From assembly GCF_902459695.1 (NCBI RefSeq), contig NZ_CABPRZ010000031.1, forward strand, positions 1 through 64,000: a stretch of 64,000 bases of DNA, in the 5' to 3' direction. Made by a program: the position numbers and the translations under genes. Below are positions 42,415 through 51,149 of this stretch, piece after piece; position 1 is the first letter of the stretch; every line of letters begins with the position of its first letter. Source of the stretch: Pandoraea terrae. Its GTDB lineage: Bacteria > Pseudomonadota > Gammaproteobacteria > Burkholderiales > Burkholderiaceae. The notes under the pieces were generated by a model, which made no database searches, was not told where the DNA came from, and saw only the letters and a program-made list of their open reading frames with translations.

Positions 42415-43278
42415 TCAAAGCGCCGGCGCGTGCGAGCGTCCCTGCGCGGTCAACAAGGCCGCCACGTAGGCAATCCCTGCGGTCAATACGATGGCCGGCC
42501 CCGACGGACAAGCCAGATAATACGAAATGAGCAGGCCAATCACGCACGACGCACTGGCCACGAGCCACGCCGCCAGCAGCATGCCCGGCAAGGTGCGCGC
42601 CATCAAGCGCGCCGTCGCCGCGGGCAACATCATCAGCCCGACGGCCATCAGTGTACCCATGGCCTGAAAACCGGCCACGAGATTCATCACGGTCAACACC
42701 GTAAAGCCCAGGTGGTAGCGCAACACGGTCCCGCCTTGCCCCAGGAACGACGGATCGGCGCTGTCCAGGACCAGCCCGCGATAATGCCAGCCAAACCACA
42801 GCAGCGTGACGGTGGCAATCGCTGCGACCAGGATCAGCGATGCATCGTCGACCGCCAGCACTGAGCCGAACAGCAAATGCATCAGGTCGACGCTGTTGCC
42901 CCATTTGGAGACGATCACCACGCCGGCCGCCAGCGCCAGCAGATAAAAGCCCGCGAACGAGGCGCCTTCGTCGAGTTTCGTCAGCCGGCTCGACAATCCC
43001 GCCAGCAACGCAACCAGCAATCCGGCCATCATGCCGCCGCCCGCCATCCAGGGCAGTGACAACCCGCCAACCAGGTACCCGATCGCCGCACCCGGCAATA
43101 CGGCGTGCGACAGGGCGTCGCCCATCAGGCTCATGCGGCGCAAAATCAGGAAAACGCCCACCGGGGTGCAACCGATCGCCAGGGCCAAGCCGCCGACCAG
43201 GGCGTGCCGCATGAAGTCGAATTCGGCAAACGGCGCGATGACCTGCGTGAACGGTGCCAGCAACGCGTCAGGCGACAT
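42415..43278 (-). CDS. Metal ABC transporter permease (ZnuB/MntB-like)
   Basis: A 287-residue inner-membrane protein of the ABC-3 family with about eight hydrophobic helices. Signature segments are MRHALVGGLALAIGCTPVG, RRMSLMGDALSHAVLPG and FQAMGTLMAVGLMMLPAATA. It forms the channel for the binding protein and ATPase encoded alongside. I start at MSPDALL, which overlaps the ATPase stop by 11 bases; an in-frame start 17 codons upstream is possible. Confidence 0.9.
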   Translation of the reverse strand: MSPDALLAPFTQVIAPFAEFDFMRHALVGGLALAIGCTPVGVFLILRRMSLMGDALSHAVLPGAAIGYLVGGLSLPWMAGGGMMAGLLVALLAGLSSRLTKLDEGASFAGFYLLALAAGVVIVSKWGNSVDLMHLLFGSVLAVDDASLILVAAIATVTLLWFGWHYRGLVLDSADPSFLGQGGTVLRYHLGFTVLTVMNLVAGFQAMGTLMAVGLMMLPAATARLMARTLPGMLLAAWLVASASCVIGLLISYYLACPSGPAIVLTAGIAYVAALLTAQGRSHAPAL

Positions 43279-43963
43279 GGTCCGCCTCCGGGGGAAAGTA
43301 GGTGAATCCCGGCAGCGCGGCGTGCGCAAGACAGTCCTGCGGCCGGCCCGAGGCCGTCAGCCGGCCCGCCAGGACGACAACATGGGCGAAGCGTTCCAGG
43401 ACCAGCGGCAGGTCATGCAACACGGCCACCACGGTGCGGCCCTCATTGCGCCATTGGTCGAGCAAACTGAGCAACAGTTCCGCCGAAGGGGCGTCGATAC
43501 CCGTCAACGGTTCATCCAGCAATACATTCGGGGTATCTTCGACGATCAGCCGCGCAAAGCGCGCGCGCTGCCACTGGCCGCCCGACAGGGCATCAAGGGC
43601 GTGGCGGCGCTGTGCGGCCAGCCCGACCCGCCCCAAGGCGTCCTGCGCGCGCTGAAATTCATTGTCCTCCAACGCCCGGACATCGCCGGTCCGCCGCCAG
43701 GCGCCGGTCAGCACGTATTCTTCCACACTCATCGGGAACCGGTGGTCGGTCTCGGGCCGCTGCGACAGATATGCCACCGCGCCATCCGTCACGATCTGCC
43801 CCGACGCGCGCTGCAAACCCGCCAAGGCGCGAAGCAGGGAGGTCTTTCCGCCGCCGTTGGGGCCGACGACCGCGGACAGGCAGCCCGACGAAAACGAGGC
43901 GTCCACGCCCTCGAGCGCGACATGCCCGCCGAAGCGGACGGTCAGGTTACGGCAGGCGATCAT
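43268..43963 (-). CDS. Metal ABC transporter ATP-binding protein (ZnuC/MntA-like)
   Basis: A 231-residue ABC ATPase. Walker A GPNGGGKTS (about 34-42), signature LSGGQWQRARFARL, Walker B NVLLDEPLTGID, and the H-loop in VVAVLHDLP are all intact. It energises the adjacent permease. The ATG overlaps the stop of the small upstream membrane gene by four bases (ATGA), implying coupled translation. An open frame further upstream is covered by that small gene and the GTPase. Confidence 0.9.
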   Translation of the reverse strand: MIACRNLTVRFGGHVALEGVDASFSSGCLSAVVGPNGGGKTSLLRALAGLQRASGQIVTDGAVAYLSQRPETDHRFPMSVEEYVLTGAWRRTGDVRALEDNEFQRAQDALGRVGLAAQRRHALDALSGGQWQRARFARLIVEDTPNVLLDEPLTGIDAPSAELLLSLLDQWRNEGRTVVAVLHDLPLVLERFAHVVVLAGRLTASGRPQDCLAHAALPGFTYFPPEADHVA

Positions 43964-44082
43964 CCGTCCACCCCCAGCAGCGCCCAGGCGACGAGCGCCC
44001 AGAGCGGCACGAGAACGATGAGCGCCAGGGCCATGCGCTGCCAGCCGGCGCGGCGGTACAGCCAGACGGAGAAGCGGATCAT
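43960..44082 (-). CDS. Predicted 40-residue single-pass membrane microprotein in the metal-uptake operon
   Basis: A small gene too short for routine calling. It encodes 40 residues starting MIRFSVWLYRRAGWQRM, a basic amphipathic N-terminus with Arg10, Arg11 and Arg16, followed by one transmembrane helix (about 17-38, ALALIVLVPLWALVAWALL) and the end GVDG. Its ATG overlaps the stop of the GTPase by four bases, and its stop overlaps the ATPase start by four bases. The reading frame fits exactly between the two, which argues for real translation. I do not recognise the family. A helper or regulator of the permease is an inference from position. Confidence 0.72.
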   Translation of the reverse strand: MIRFSVWLYRRAGWQRMALALIVLVPLWALVAWALLGVDG

Positions 44083-45338
44083 CGGGCGGCGCTCGGCGCG
44101 GCATTGGCTTGCGCGCCGGCTGGCAAGAGCCTTTCGGCGGGGGCACCCGCCGGGTCAACGCCATTGTCGTTCATATCGGCAAAAAACGATTCCCATTCCG
44201 GGAACGGGTCGGCGAGCGCGTCGCGGCCGGCGATTTCCCCGGCGGTGGCAAGGCACGCGTCAAGACGCGCCTGCAGCGTGTCAGCGTCAAGTTGCTGGCC
44301 GATGAAAACCAGCTCCTGGCGCGGCGCGCCGAGGACTTCGCCATCGTCGGCCCAACGTCCGGCCGGACCGTGGCGGCATGCGCCACCGGCTTGCGAGAGG
44401 CTGCCTGCGTCGGCCGGACGCGTCGCCAGCCAGAAAAATCCCTTGCTGCGCAGCATGCCGCGCCAGTCGCCCTGCAGAAATTCCCAGAAGCGCTGCGGGT
44501 GGAATGGCCCGTCGGCCCGATAGACGAAGCTCCCTATCCCGAGCCGCTCCGTTTCCGGGAGATGCTGGCCGTGCAGGCTTTGCAGCCATCCCGGCGCGGC
44601 CTCGGCGGCCACGAAGTCGAAGCGGCCGGTGCCCATGACACGGGCCGGATCGACGATGCCGTGCGTCGTGACAATCTGCTCGGCGCGCGGATTGATGGCG
44701 CGCAGCACGGCTTGCAGTGCTTCGAGCGCTTCGGGCGCGATGCGGTCGGTCTTGTTGATGACCAGGACGTCGCAGAATTCGGCTTGTTCCACCAGCAACT
44801 CCACGACCGTCCGGTCGTCGTCGGCTTCCCCGTCTTCGCCCTGGGCCTCCGGGTCGCGCTCATGCAGACAGGCAGCCCCTCGATAATCGTCGAGAAACCG
44901 TTCGGCATCGATCACGGTCACGAGGGTATCCAGTTGCGCGACGTCGGACAGGGTGCGTCCATCGTCCGCGGCAAACGTAAACGTTTCGGCAACGGGCAAG
45001 GGTTCGGAAATGCCGGTCGATTCGATCAGCAAATAGTCGAAACGCCCGGCGTCGGCGAGGTCGAGCACAGCGGCGAGCAGGTCGTCGCGCAACGTGCAGC
45101 AAATGCACCCGTTGGTGAGTTCGACGAGATCGGCCGCCGGCGTGGCGCCGTCGGCCTGCCGCACCAGCGCCGCGTCAATGTTGATGGACGCCATGTCGTT
45201 GACGATCACCGCTACGCGCGGGCCGATTGCCGAGCGCAGCAGATGATTGAGCAGCGTGGTCTTGCCTGCGCCAAGAAAGCCGGACAATACGGTCACCGGC
45301 AAGCGTCCGGACGCAACCGGCTGGGAAATGAGGGCCAT
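44079..45338 (-). CDS. COG0523 (G3E family) metal-related GTPase
   Basis: A 419-residue CobW/YeiR/ZigA-type P-loop GTPase. Walker A is SGFLGAGKTTLL (19-30). The metal motif CxCC occurs in TNGCICCTLRDDL (Cys78, Cys80, Cys81). VIDAERFLDD and INKTDRI (the NKxD guanine motif) follow, then a C-terminal CobW_C domain from about residue 250 with WEFLQGDW and RQELVFIGQQLD. Family members act as metallochaperones, often under zinc limitation. Heading a metal ABC operon with a palindromic operator fits zinc. It ends in a four-base overlap with the microprotein gene. Confidence 0.9.
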   Translation of the reverse strand: MALISQPVASGRLPVTVLSGFLGAGKTTLLNHLLRSAIGPRVAVIVNDMASINIDAALVRQADGATPAADLVELTNGCICCTLRDDLLAAVLDLADAGRFDYLLIESTGISEPLPVAETFTFAADDGRTLSDVAQLDTLVTVIDAERFLDDYRGAACLHERDPEAQGEDGEADDDRTVVELLVEQAEFCDVLVINKTDRIAPEALEALQAVLRAINPRAEQIVTTHGIVDPARVMGTGRFDFVAAEAAPGWLQSLHGQHLPETERLGIGSFVYRADGPFHPQRFWEFLQGDWRGMLRSKGFFWLATRPADAGSLSQAGGACRHGPAGRWADDGEVLGAPRQELVFIGQQLDADTLQARLDACLATAGEIAGRDALADPFPEWESFFADMNDNGVDPAGAPAERLLPAGAQANAAPSAAR

Positions 45339-45359
45339 GGTTATTGCAACACGGTAATA

Positions 45360-45378
45360 AATGCAACAAAGTTGCATT
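45360..45378. promoter_or_regulatory. Palindromic operator candidate (Zur-type) upstream of the metal operon
   Basis: AATGCAAC-AAA-GTTGCATT, a perfect eight-base inverted repeat with a three-base spacer, 22 bases before the GTPase start. A further copy of the half-site (TTATTGCAAC, 45341-45350) lies between it and the start. Size, A/T content and place fit a Fur-superfamily repressor site. Zur is the natural candidate given the genes controlled. The match to any published beta-proteobacterial Zur box is not checked. Confidence 0.55.
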
Positions 45379-45564
45379 ATTGCACGAATCTCGTGTGCCG
45401 GTGTGAACGGGCCGGGTCTTGTGACTAAACGAACCCGCTCCCGCGAAGCGCGCGCCCGGGCGATCGGCGGTAAGCGGTCGCTGAGGGGGAATTCAGGGTT
45501 TTCCAGCGGTGATCGGACATGCACGTTTTTGCGAACCGGCGTAACATGGGCTTCACGCGTCGCG

Positions 45565-45581
45565 TTGGCACATTGTTCGCT
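45565..45581 (+). promoter_or_regulatory. Sigma-54 (-24/-12) promoter upstream of prkA operon
   Basis: TTGGCACATTGTTCGCT fits the RpoN consensus YTGGCACGNNNNTTGCW at all positions but two, with the invariant GG and GC exactly spaced. It points to prkA, whose start is about 770 bases away, so the leader would be long. In E. coli the homologous yeaGH operon has been reported to need NtrC and sigma-54 in nitrogen starvation, which makes the match meaningful. Confidence 0.6.
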
Positions 45582-46350
45582 TCATACCACGTACGCGGAA
45601 TTTGCAAGTTTCGATGGCGGCCGTCCCGCATGCCGTGCAGGCGAGGCGACCTCTTCCGACAGGAGGCTGATCCGTACATTCGACCGCTCTGCTGATTTTC
45701 CCCGTCACGGCGCTTGCGCTTCGATCCCCAACGTCCCGCATCGCCGCCAACCGGATTGGCTTGCGCCCTCACTCCGGTCCGCAGGGAAAATCCATCTCAT
45801 CGCGCCCACGTCTTCGTTTGCGTCGACGTCGCTGCGGCTCCCACTTTTTTTTTGGAAAGTCTCGTCGCAAGGTGAGAAAAATCATGCGATTCCGATTCGC
45901 AGGAAGTTGTATGTAATGGGTTGTAATCCTAATTTGTTTTGAATGGCAAGGAAACGGTCGGCCCGAATGCACAGCGCGCCCATTTCGCTTGTCGAATGCT
46001 TTCGAAATGTCGGCGGACGAGCAAAACATGCGCAATGCGTAGATGCTCGGAAACCCTTGTGAAACACGGGTTGACGCGGCGATGAGCGCGTCGCCGCAAA
46101 TCGTCCAACACGGCTTTTTATTTTGTGCATATGATGAATTACCGGTTGGCTTTTTGGCGTCACAAGTTTAAAGTCAACCTAAACCGATTTTGAGTCGTTC
46201 ATGTCAGGGAGGGGGCAGTGCGGGCACGTTTCGCGAGGTCGCTCGAACATTCAGTGGGCCACGCCGAAACCAAACGCATCGCCATCCAGTCTTAGGCAGT
46301 AGGTGAGCGTCGCATGTGCGATGTTCGCCTGTGAAGCGGGGGTGAGGCAT

Positions 46351-48273
46351 ATGGATATTTTCAGCCACTACACGACACGTTTCGACGCGCGCAAGGAAGA
46401 GGAATGCAGTATCCAGGAGTATCTGGAGATCTGTAAGAAAGATCCGACCGCGTATGCCACTGCGGCTGAACGGATGTTGCGTGCGATCGGCGAGCCGGAG
46501 CTTGTGGACACTCACCACGATCCGCGCCTGTCCCGGTTGTTTTCCAACAAGATCATCAAGATATATCCGGCATTCCGCGACTTCTACGGCATGGAGGACA
46601 CGATCGAACAGATCGTTTCGTTCTTCAAGCACGCGGCGCAGGGGCTGGAAGAGCGCAAACAGATCCTGTACCTGCTCGGACCTCCGGGCGGCGGCAAGTC
46701 GTCGCTGGCCGAGAAACTGAAGGCCTTGATGGAAGAAGTGCCCATCTACAGCCTGAAGGGTTCGCCGGTGCACGAATCTCCGCTGGGGCTGTTCTCGCCC
46801 GGCGAGGACGCCCGCATTCTCGAAGAGGATTACGGCATACCGTCGCGCTATCTGAATTCGATCCCGTCGCCATGGGCGGCCAAGCGTTTGCGCGAATTCA
46901 ACGGCGATATCACCAAGTTCCGCGTGGTGAAGACGCGGCCGTCGGTGTTGAACCAGATTGCCATCTCCAAGACGGAGCCGGGCGACGAAAACAACCAGGA
47001 CATCTCGTCGCTGGTCGGCAAGGTCGACATCCGCAAGCTGGAGGAATTCCCGCAGGATGACCCGGATGCATATTCGTACTCCGGCGGCCTGTGCCTGGCC
47101 AATCGCGGCCTGCTCGAATTCGTTGAAATGTTCAAGGCGCCGATCAAGGTGCTGCACCCGTTGCTGACGGCAACCCAGGAAGGCAACTACAAGGGCACCG
47201 AGGGTTTCGGCGCGATTCCGTTCGACGGCATCGTGCTCGCGCACTCGAACGAAGCCGAGTGGCAGGCCTTCAAGAGCAACCGCAACAACGAGGCATTCCT
47301 CGACCGGATCTACATCGTCAAGGTGCCGTACTGCCTGCGCGTGACCGACGAAGTGAAGATCTACGAGAAGCTGGTGAAGTTCAGTTCGCTCGCCAACGCG
47401 CCGAGGGCGCCGAACGTTCTCAAGATGATGGCGCAGTTCGCCGTGCTTACCCGCCTCAAGGAGCCGGAGAACTCGAACATTTTCTCGAAGGTGCGCGTCT
47501 ATGACGGCGAGAACCTCAAGGATATCGATCCGAAAGCAAAGTCGTATCAGGAGTACCGCGATTATGCCGGCGTCGACGAGGGCATGACGGGGTTGTCCAC
47601 CCGATTCGCCTTCAAGGTGCTGTCGAAGGTCTTCAACTTCGATAACACAGAAGTCGCCGCGAATCCGGTGCACATGCTCTATGTCCTCGAGCAACAGATC
47701 GAGCGTGAACAGTTCCCGTCGGAACTCGAGAAGCGTTACCTCGCCTACATCAAGGAGTATCTGACCGCCCCGTTTGTCGAGTTCATCGGCAAGGAGATCC
47801 AGACGGCCTACCTGGAGTCGTATTCCGAGTACGGCCAGAACATCTTCGACCGCTACGTCAACTTCGCCGATTTGTGGATCCAGGACCAGGAATACCGCGA
47901 TCCGAATACCGGCGAGATTCTCGATCGCACGGCGCTCAACGATGAACTGGAGAAAGTCGAAAAGCCGGCGGGTATCACCAACCCGAAAGACTTCCGCAAC
48001 GAGATCGTCAACTTCGTCCTGCGGGCGCGCGCCAGCAACGCCGGCAAGAACCCGCTCTGGACCAGTTACGAGAAGCTGCGGGCGGTGATCGAAAAACGCA
48101 TGTTCTCCACGACGGAGGATCTGCTGCCGGTGATCTCGTTCAACGCCAAATCGTCCAAGGAGGACCAGGAAAAGCACGCCAACTTCGTCAACCGAATGGT
48201 GGAAAAAGGCTATACCCCGAAGCAGGTTCGCCTGCTCGTGGAATGGTACCTGCGCGTGCGCAAATCGTCGTGA
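46351..48273 (+). CDS. prkA: PrkA family serine protein kinase (YeaG)
   Basis: A 640-residue protein with an N-terminal AAA-like PrkA domain and a C-terminal kinase-like region. Walker A is LLGPPGGGKSS (109-119). Family stretches include KGSPVHESPLGLFSP, YSGGLCLANRGLLEFVEMFKAPI and GFGAIPFDGIVLAHSNE. Homologues are starvation and stationary-phase kinases (E. coli YeaG, Bacillus PrkA). I use the ATG after GGTGAGG; the frame is open 16 codons upstream. It heads a prkA-yeaH-spoVR operon, with yeaH starting 23 bases later. Confidence 0.96.
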   Translation: MDIFSHYTTRFDARKEEECSIQEYLEICKKDPTAYATAAERMLRAIGEPELVDTHHDPRLSRLFSNKIIKIYPAFRDFYGMEDTIEQIVSFFKHAAQGLEERKQILYLLGPPGGGKSSLAEKLKALMEEVPIYSLKGSPVHESPLGLFSPGEDARILEEDYGIPSRYLNSIPSPWAAKRLREFNGDITKFRVVKTRPSVLNQIAISKTEPGDENNQDISSLVGKVDIRKLEEFPQDDPDAYSYSGGLCLANRGLLEFVEMFKAPIKVLHPLLTATQEGNYKGTEGFGAIPFDGIVLAHSNEAEWQAFKSNRNNEAFLDRIYIVKVPYCLRVTDEVKIYEKLVKFSSLANAPRAPNVLKMMAQFAVLTRLKEPENSNIFSKVRVYDGENLKDIDPKAKSYQEYRDYAGVDEGMTGLSTRFAFKVLSKVFNFDNTEVAANPVHMLYVLEQQIEREQFPSELEKRYLAYIKEYLTAPFVEFIGKEIQTAYLESYSEYGQNIFDRYVNFADLWIQDQEYRDPNTGEILDRTALNDELEKVEKPAGITNPKDFRNEIVNFVLRARASNAGKNPLWTSYEKLRAVIEKRMFSTTEDLLPVISFNAKSSKEDQEKHANFVNRMVEKGYTPKQVRLLVEWYLRVRKSS

Positions 48274-48296
48274 GTCAGTAGCCAGTCGGGGCCAAT

Positions 48297-49559
48297 ATGT
48301 CCGCGATCATCGACAGACGCGAAAACGGCAAGAACAAAAGCGCGATCAATCAGCAGCGCTTCATCAAGCGCTACCGCGACCAGATACGGCGCGCGGTAGC
48401 GAAGGCGGTGGCTGGCCGTAAGATCACCGACATCGATGGCAGCGGACAGGTCTCGATTCCGGTCAAGGACATCTCGGAACCTTTGTTCCACCACGGACAC
48501 GGCGGGAAGCGGGAGATGGTGCATCCCGGCAACCGCGAGTTCGTGGTGGGCGACAACTTCGAACGTCCGCCGCCGCAGGGCGGAGGCGGCGGCAGCCGCG
48601 CCAGCGATTCGGGCGAAGGCGAAGATGATTTCGTCTTCAATCTGTCGCGCGAAGAATTCCTCAAGTTCTTTTTCGAGGACATGGCGCTGCCCGATCTGGC
48701 CAAGCGCCGGTTGGCGCAGGTTCCGGAGTTCCGCAAGATCCGGGCGGGGTATTCGATCGACGGCACGCCATCCAACTTGAACGTGATCCGCACGATGCGC
48801 AGTTCGCTGGGCCGGCGCATCGCGCTGTCGGCGCCGTACCGCCGCCAGCTGCGTGAGCTCGAGGAAGAGTACGCCGACGTCGTGTCGCGTGAAGGCGATA
48901 CGTCGCCGCGCGCGATTGCGATCCAGCACGAAATGGTGCATCTGCGCACCCGTGCCGAGGCGATTCCGTATATCGAAAAGCTCGATCTGCGCTACTCGAA
49001 CCGGATCATGCAGCCGCGCCCGTCGGCGCAGGCGGTCATGTTCTGCCTGATGGACGTGTCCGGGTCGATGGACCAGGCCCGCAAGGATCTGGCCAAGCGA
49101 TTCTTCATGCTGCTCTATCTGTTCCTGCGCCACAACTATGAACGCATCGATCTGGTCCTGATCCGTCACCACACGACCGCGAAGGAAGTCAATGAAGACG
49201 ACTTCTTCTATGCGCGGGAGTCGGGCGGAACGGTCGTGTCGAGCGCGCTCAAGCTGATGCTGGAAGTCATCCAGGATCGCTACCCGGTCGGCGAATGGAA
49301 TATCTACGGCGCACAGGTGTCGGATGGAGACAACTGGGACGGCGATTCGCCGATTTGCCGTGATCTGCTGCAGGACTCGATCATGCCGCTCGTTCAGTAC
49401 TTCGCGTATATCGAAGTGGCGAGCGCGGAGCCGCAGAATTTGTGGAACGAGTATCTGGCAGTGAAGTCGGGGCATCCGAATTTCGCGATGCAGCGCATCA
49501 TGGAAGCGGCGGAGATCTATCCGGTGCTGCACGATCTCTTCAAGAAGAAGGCGGCCTAG
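48297..49559 (+). CDS. yeaH: YeaH/YhbH family protein (DUF444, VWA-like)
   Basis: A 420-residue DUF444 protein, the constant partner of PrkA. It starts with IIDRRENGKNKSAINQQRF and has a Gly-rich linker near residue 95 (PPPQGGGGGSRAS). The C-terminal half has a von Willebrand A-like MIDAS motif DVSGSM (253-258) and SGGTVVSSAL. The biochemical role is not established; a protein-binding adaptor for PrkA or SpoVR is the usual proposal. It lies between prkA and spoVR, 30 bases before the latter. Confidence 0.94.
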   Translation: MSAIIDRRENGKNKSAINQQRFIKRYRDQIRRAVAKAVAGRKITDIDGSGQVSIPVKDISEPLFHHGHGGKREMVHPGNREFVVGDNFERPPPQGGGGGSRASDSGEGEDDFVFNLSREEFLKFFFEDMALPDLAKRRLAQVPEFRKIRAGYSIDGTPSNLNVIRTMRSSLGRRIALSAPYRRQLRELEEEYADVVSREGDTSPRAIAIQHEMVHLRTRAEAIPYIEKLDLRYSNRIMQPRPSAQAVMFCLMDVSGSMDQARKDLAKRFFMLLYLFLRHNYERIDLVLIRHHTTAKEVNEDDFFYARESGGTVVSSALKLMLEVIQDRYPVGEWNIYGAQVSDGDNWDGDSPICRDLLQDSIMPLVQYFAYIEVASAEPQNLWNEYLAVKSGHPNFAMQRIMEAAEIYPVLHDLFKKKAA

Positions 49560-49589
49560 CCCAGGCCCTGGGGCACAACGGGGGACGCA

Positions 49590-51128
49590 ATGGCGTACAT
49601 TTCCACCGGATCGGAATGGACTTTCGAACTGATCCAGCGGTATGAGCACGAGATCGCTCGCATCGCGGCGAACTTCAAGCTCGACACCTATCCTAATCAG
49701 ATCGAGATCATCACCGCCGAGCAAATGCTTGACGCGTATGCCAGCGTCGGCCTGCCCGTCGGCTACCATCACTGGTCGTTCGGCAAGCATTTCCTCGCGT
49801 CCGAGCGCGGCTATAAGCGCGGCCAGATGGGGCTCGCGTACGAGATCGTCATCAATTCCAGCCCGTGCATCGCGTATCTGATGGAAGAGAACAGCATGAC
49901 CATGCAGGCGCTGACGATCGCGCATGCCTGCTATGGCCATAATTCGTTCTTCAAGGGCAACTACCTGTTCCGCACGTGGACCAACGCCGACGCGATCATC
50001 GATTACCTGCTGTTCGCGCGCAACTACATCACTGAATGCGAACAGCGCTACGGCGAGCAGCAGGTCGAAGTCCTGCTCGATTCGTGCCACGCGCTGATGA
50101 ACTATGGCGTCGACCGCTACAAGCGGCCGAAGCGCCTGTCGATGGCGCAGGAACAGGCGCGTCAGAAGGAGCGCGAGAATTATTTGCAGACACAGATCAA
50201 CGATCTGTGGCGCACGTTGCCGCATCACGTGCTGCACGATGACGACGACGGCCTCGAGCCCGGCGAATCCGAGGAGCCTGCCTTCCCGCCCGAGCCGCAG
50301 GAGAACCTGTTGTACTTCTTCGAGAAGAATGCGCCGAAGCTCGCGCCGTGGCAACGCGAAATCGTGCGCATCGTGCGCAAGCTTGCGCAATACTTCTACC
50401 CGCAACGCCAGACGAAGGTGATGAACGAAGGCTGGGCGACGTTCTGGCATTACACGATCCTGCAGCAGCTGTACACGGAAAAACTGGTCAACGACGCGTT
50501 CATGATGGAGTTCCTGCACGCGCATACCAACGTCGTGTATCAACCGCCGTTCGACAGCCCGTATTACAGCGGACTGAATCCCTACGCGCTGGGCTTTTCG
50601 ATGTTCCAGGACATCCGCCGCATGTGCGAGGACCCGACCGAGGAAGACCGGCGGTGGGCGCCGGAGATCGCCGGAAGCGACTGGCTGACGACGCTTGATT
50701 TTGCGATGCGCAACTTCAAGGACGAGAGTTTCATCCAGCAATTCCTTTCGCCCAAGGTCATCCGCGACCTGAAGTTGTTCTCCGTGCTCGACGACGATCG
50801 CGACAGCCGCCTGCGCGTCACGGCGATTCACAACGACAGCGGCTATCGCGCCATTCGCGAAATGCTCGCGCAGCAGCATAATTTGAGCAACCTGGAGCCG
50901 AATGTACAAGTCGCGCATGTCGATCTGCACGGCGACCGTTCGCTCACGCTGCGGCATCTGCAAAATGATCGGCGGCCGCTGGACGACAGCTTCGAGGAAG
51001 TGCTCAAGCACGTGGCGCGGCTGTGGGGGTTTACGGTGCGCCTCGAAACTGTGTTCGAGGACGGACGCAGCGAAATTACGCATGAGACCAAGGTCGAGAA
51101 GCGTAAGCGCTACGCGCTGACGGCGTAA
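49590..51128 (+). CDS. spoVR: SpoVR family protein (YcgB-like)
   Basis: A 512-residue member of the SpoVR family. The Bacillus namesake affects spore cortex formation, yet the family is widespread in non-sporulating bacteria together with PrkA and YeaH. Conserved stretches are HHWSFGKHF, AHACYGHNSFFKGNYLF (His/Glu-rich, metal-like), NEGWATFWHYTIL and a C-terminal SpoVR domain with VDLHGDRSLTLRH. No function is assigned. Conserved gene order supports a joint stress pathway. Confidence 0.94.
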   Translation: MAYISTGSEWTFELIQRYEHEIARIAANFKLDTYPNQIEIITAEQMLDAYASVGLPVGYHHWSFGKHFLASERGYKRGQMGLAYEIVINSSPCIAYLMEENSMTMQALTIAHACYGHNSFFKGNYLFRTWTNADAIIDYLLFARNYITECEQRYGEQQVEVLLDSCHALMNYGVDRYKRPKRLSMAQEQARQKERENYLQTQINDLWRTLPHHVLHDDDDGLEPGESEEPAFPPEPQENLLYFFEKNAPKLAPWQREIVRIVRKLAQYFYPQRQTKVMNEGWATFWHYTILQQLYTEKLVNDAFMMEFLHAHTNVVYQPPFDSPYYSGLNPYALGFSMFQDIRRMCEDPTEEDRRWAPEIAGSDWLTTLDFAMRNFKDESFIQQFLSPKVIRDLKLFSVLDDDRDSRLRVTAIHNDSGYRAIREMLAQQHNLSNLEPNVQVAHVDLHGDRSLTLRHLQNDRRPLDDSFEEVLKHVARLWGFTVRLETVFEDGRSEITHETKVEKRKRYALTA

Positions 51129-51149
51129 ACGTTGCATGAGGATCTTGTC

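Larger units (their letters stand above)
45339..46350. other. Long divergent control region between the metal operon and prkA
   Basis: About 1 kb without a gene I can support, and visibly richer in A/T from about 45830 on than its surroundings. It holds the palindrome next to the GTPase gene, an NtrC-like site, a sigma-54 promoter pointing to prkA, an imperfect hairpin AACCC...GGGTT at 46052-46072, and a possible 25-codon leader frame. Open frames of 100-190 codons exist on both strands but have no family-like sequence. Confidence 0.7.

Noticed and set aside
45361-45942. 193-codon frame in the metal-operon/prkA gap
   Set aside because: Irregular composition, no recognisable domain, and it runs across the palindrome and the sigma-54 promoter.
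46120-46180. Second sigma-54 promoter near prkA (TTGGCTTTTTGGCGTC and GGGCACGTTTCGCG)
   Set aside because: Neither has GG and GC at the required spacing of ten bases.
46204-48177. 657-codon minus-strand frame opposite prkA
   Set aside because: Shadow of the conserved prkA sequence; no motifs.
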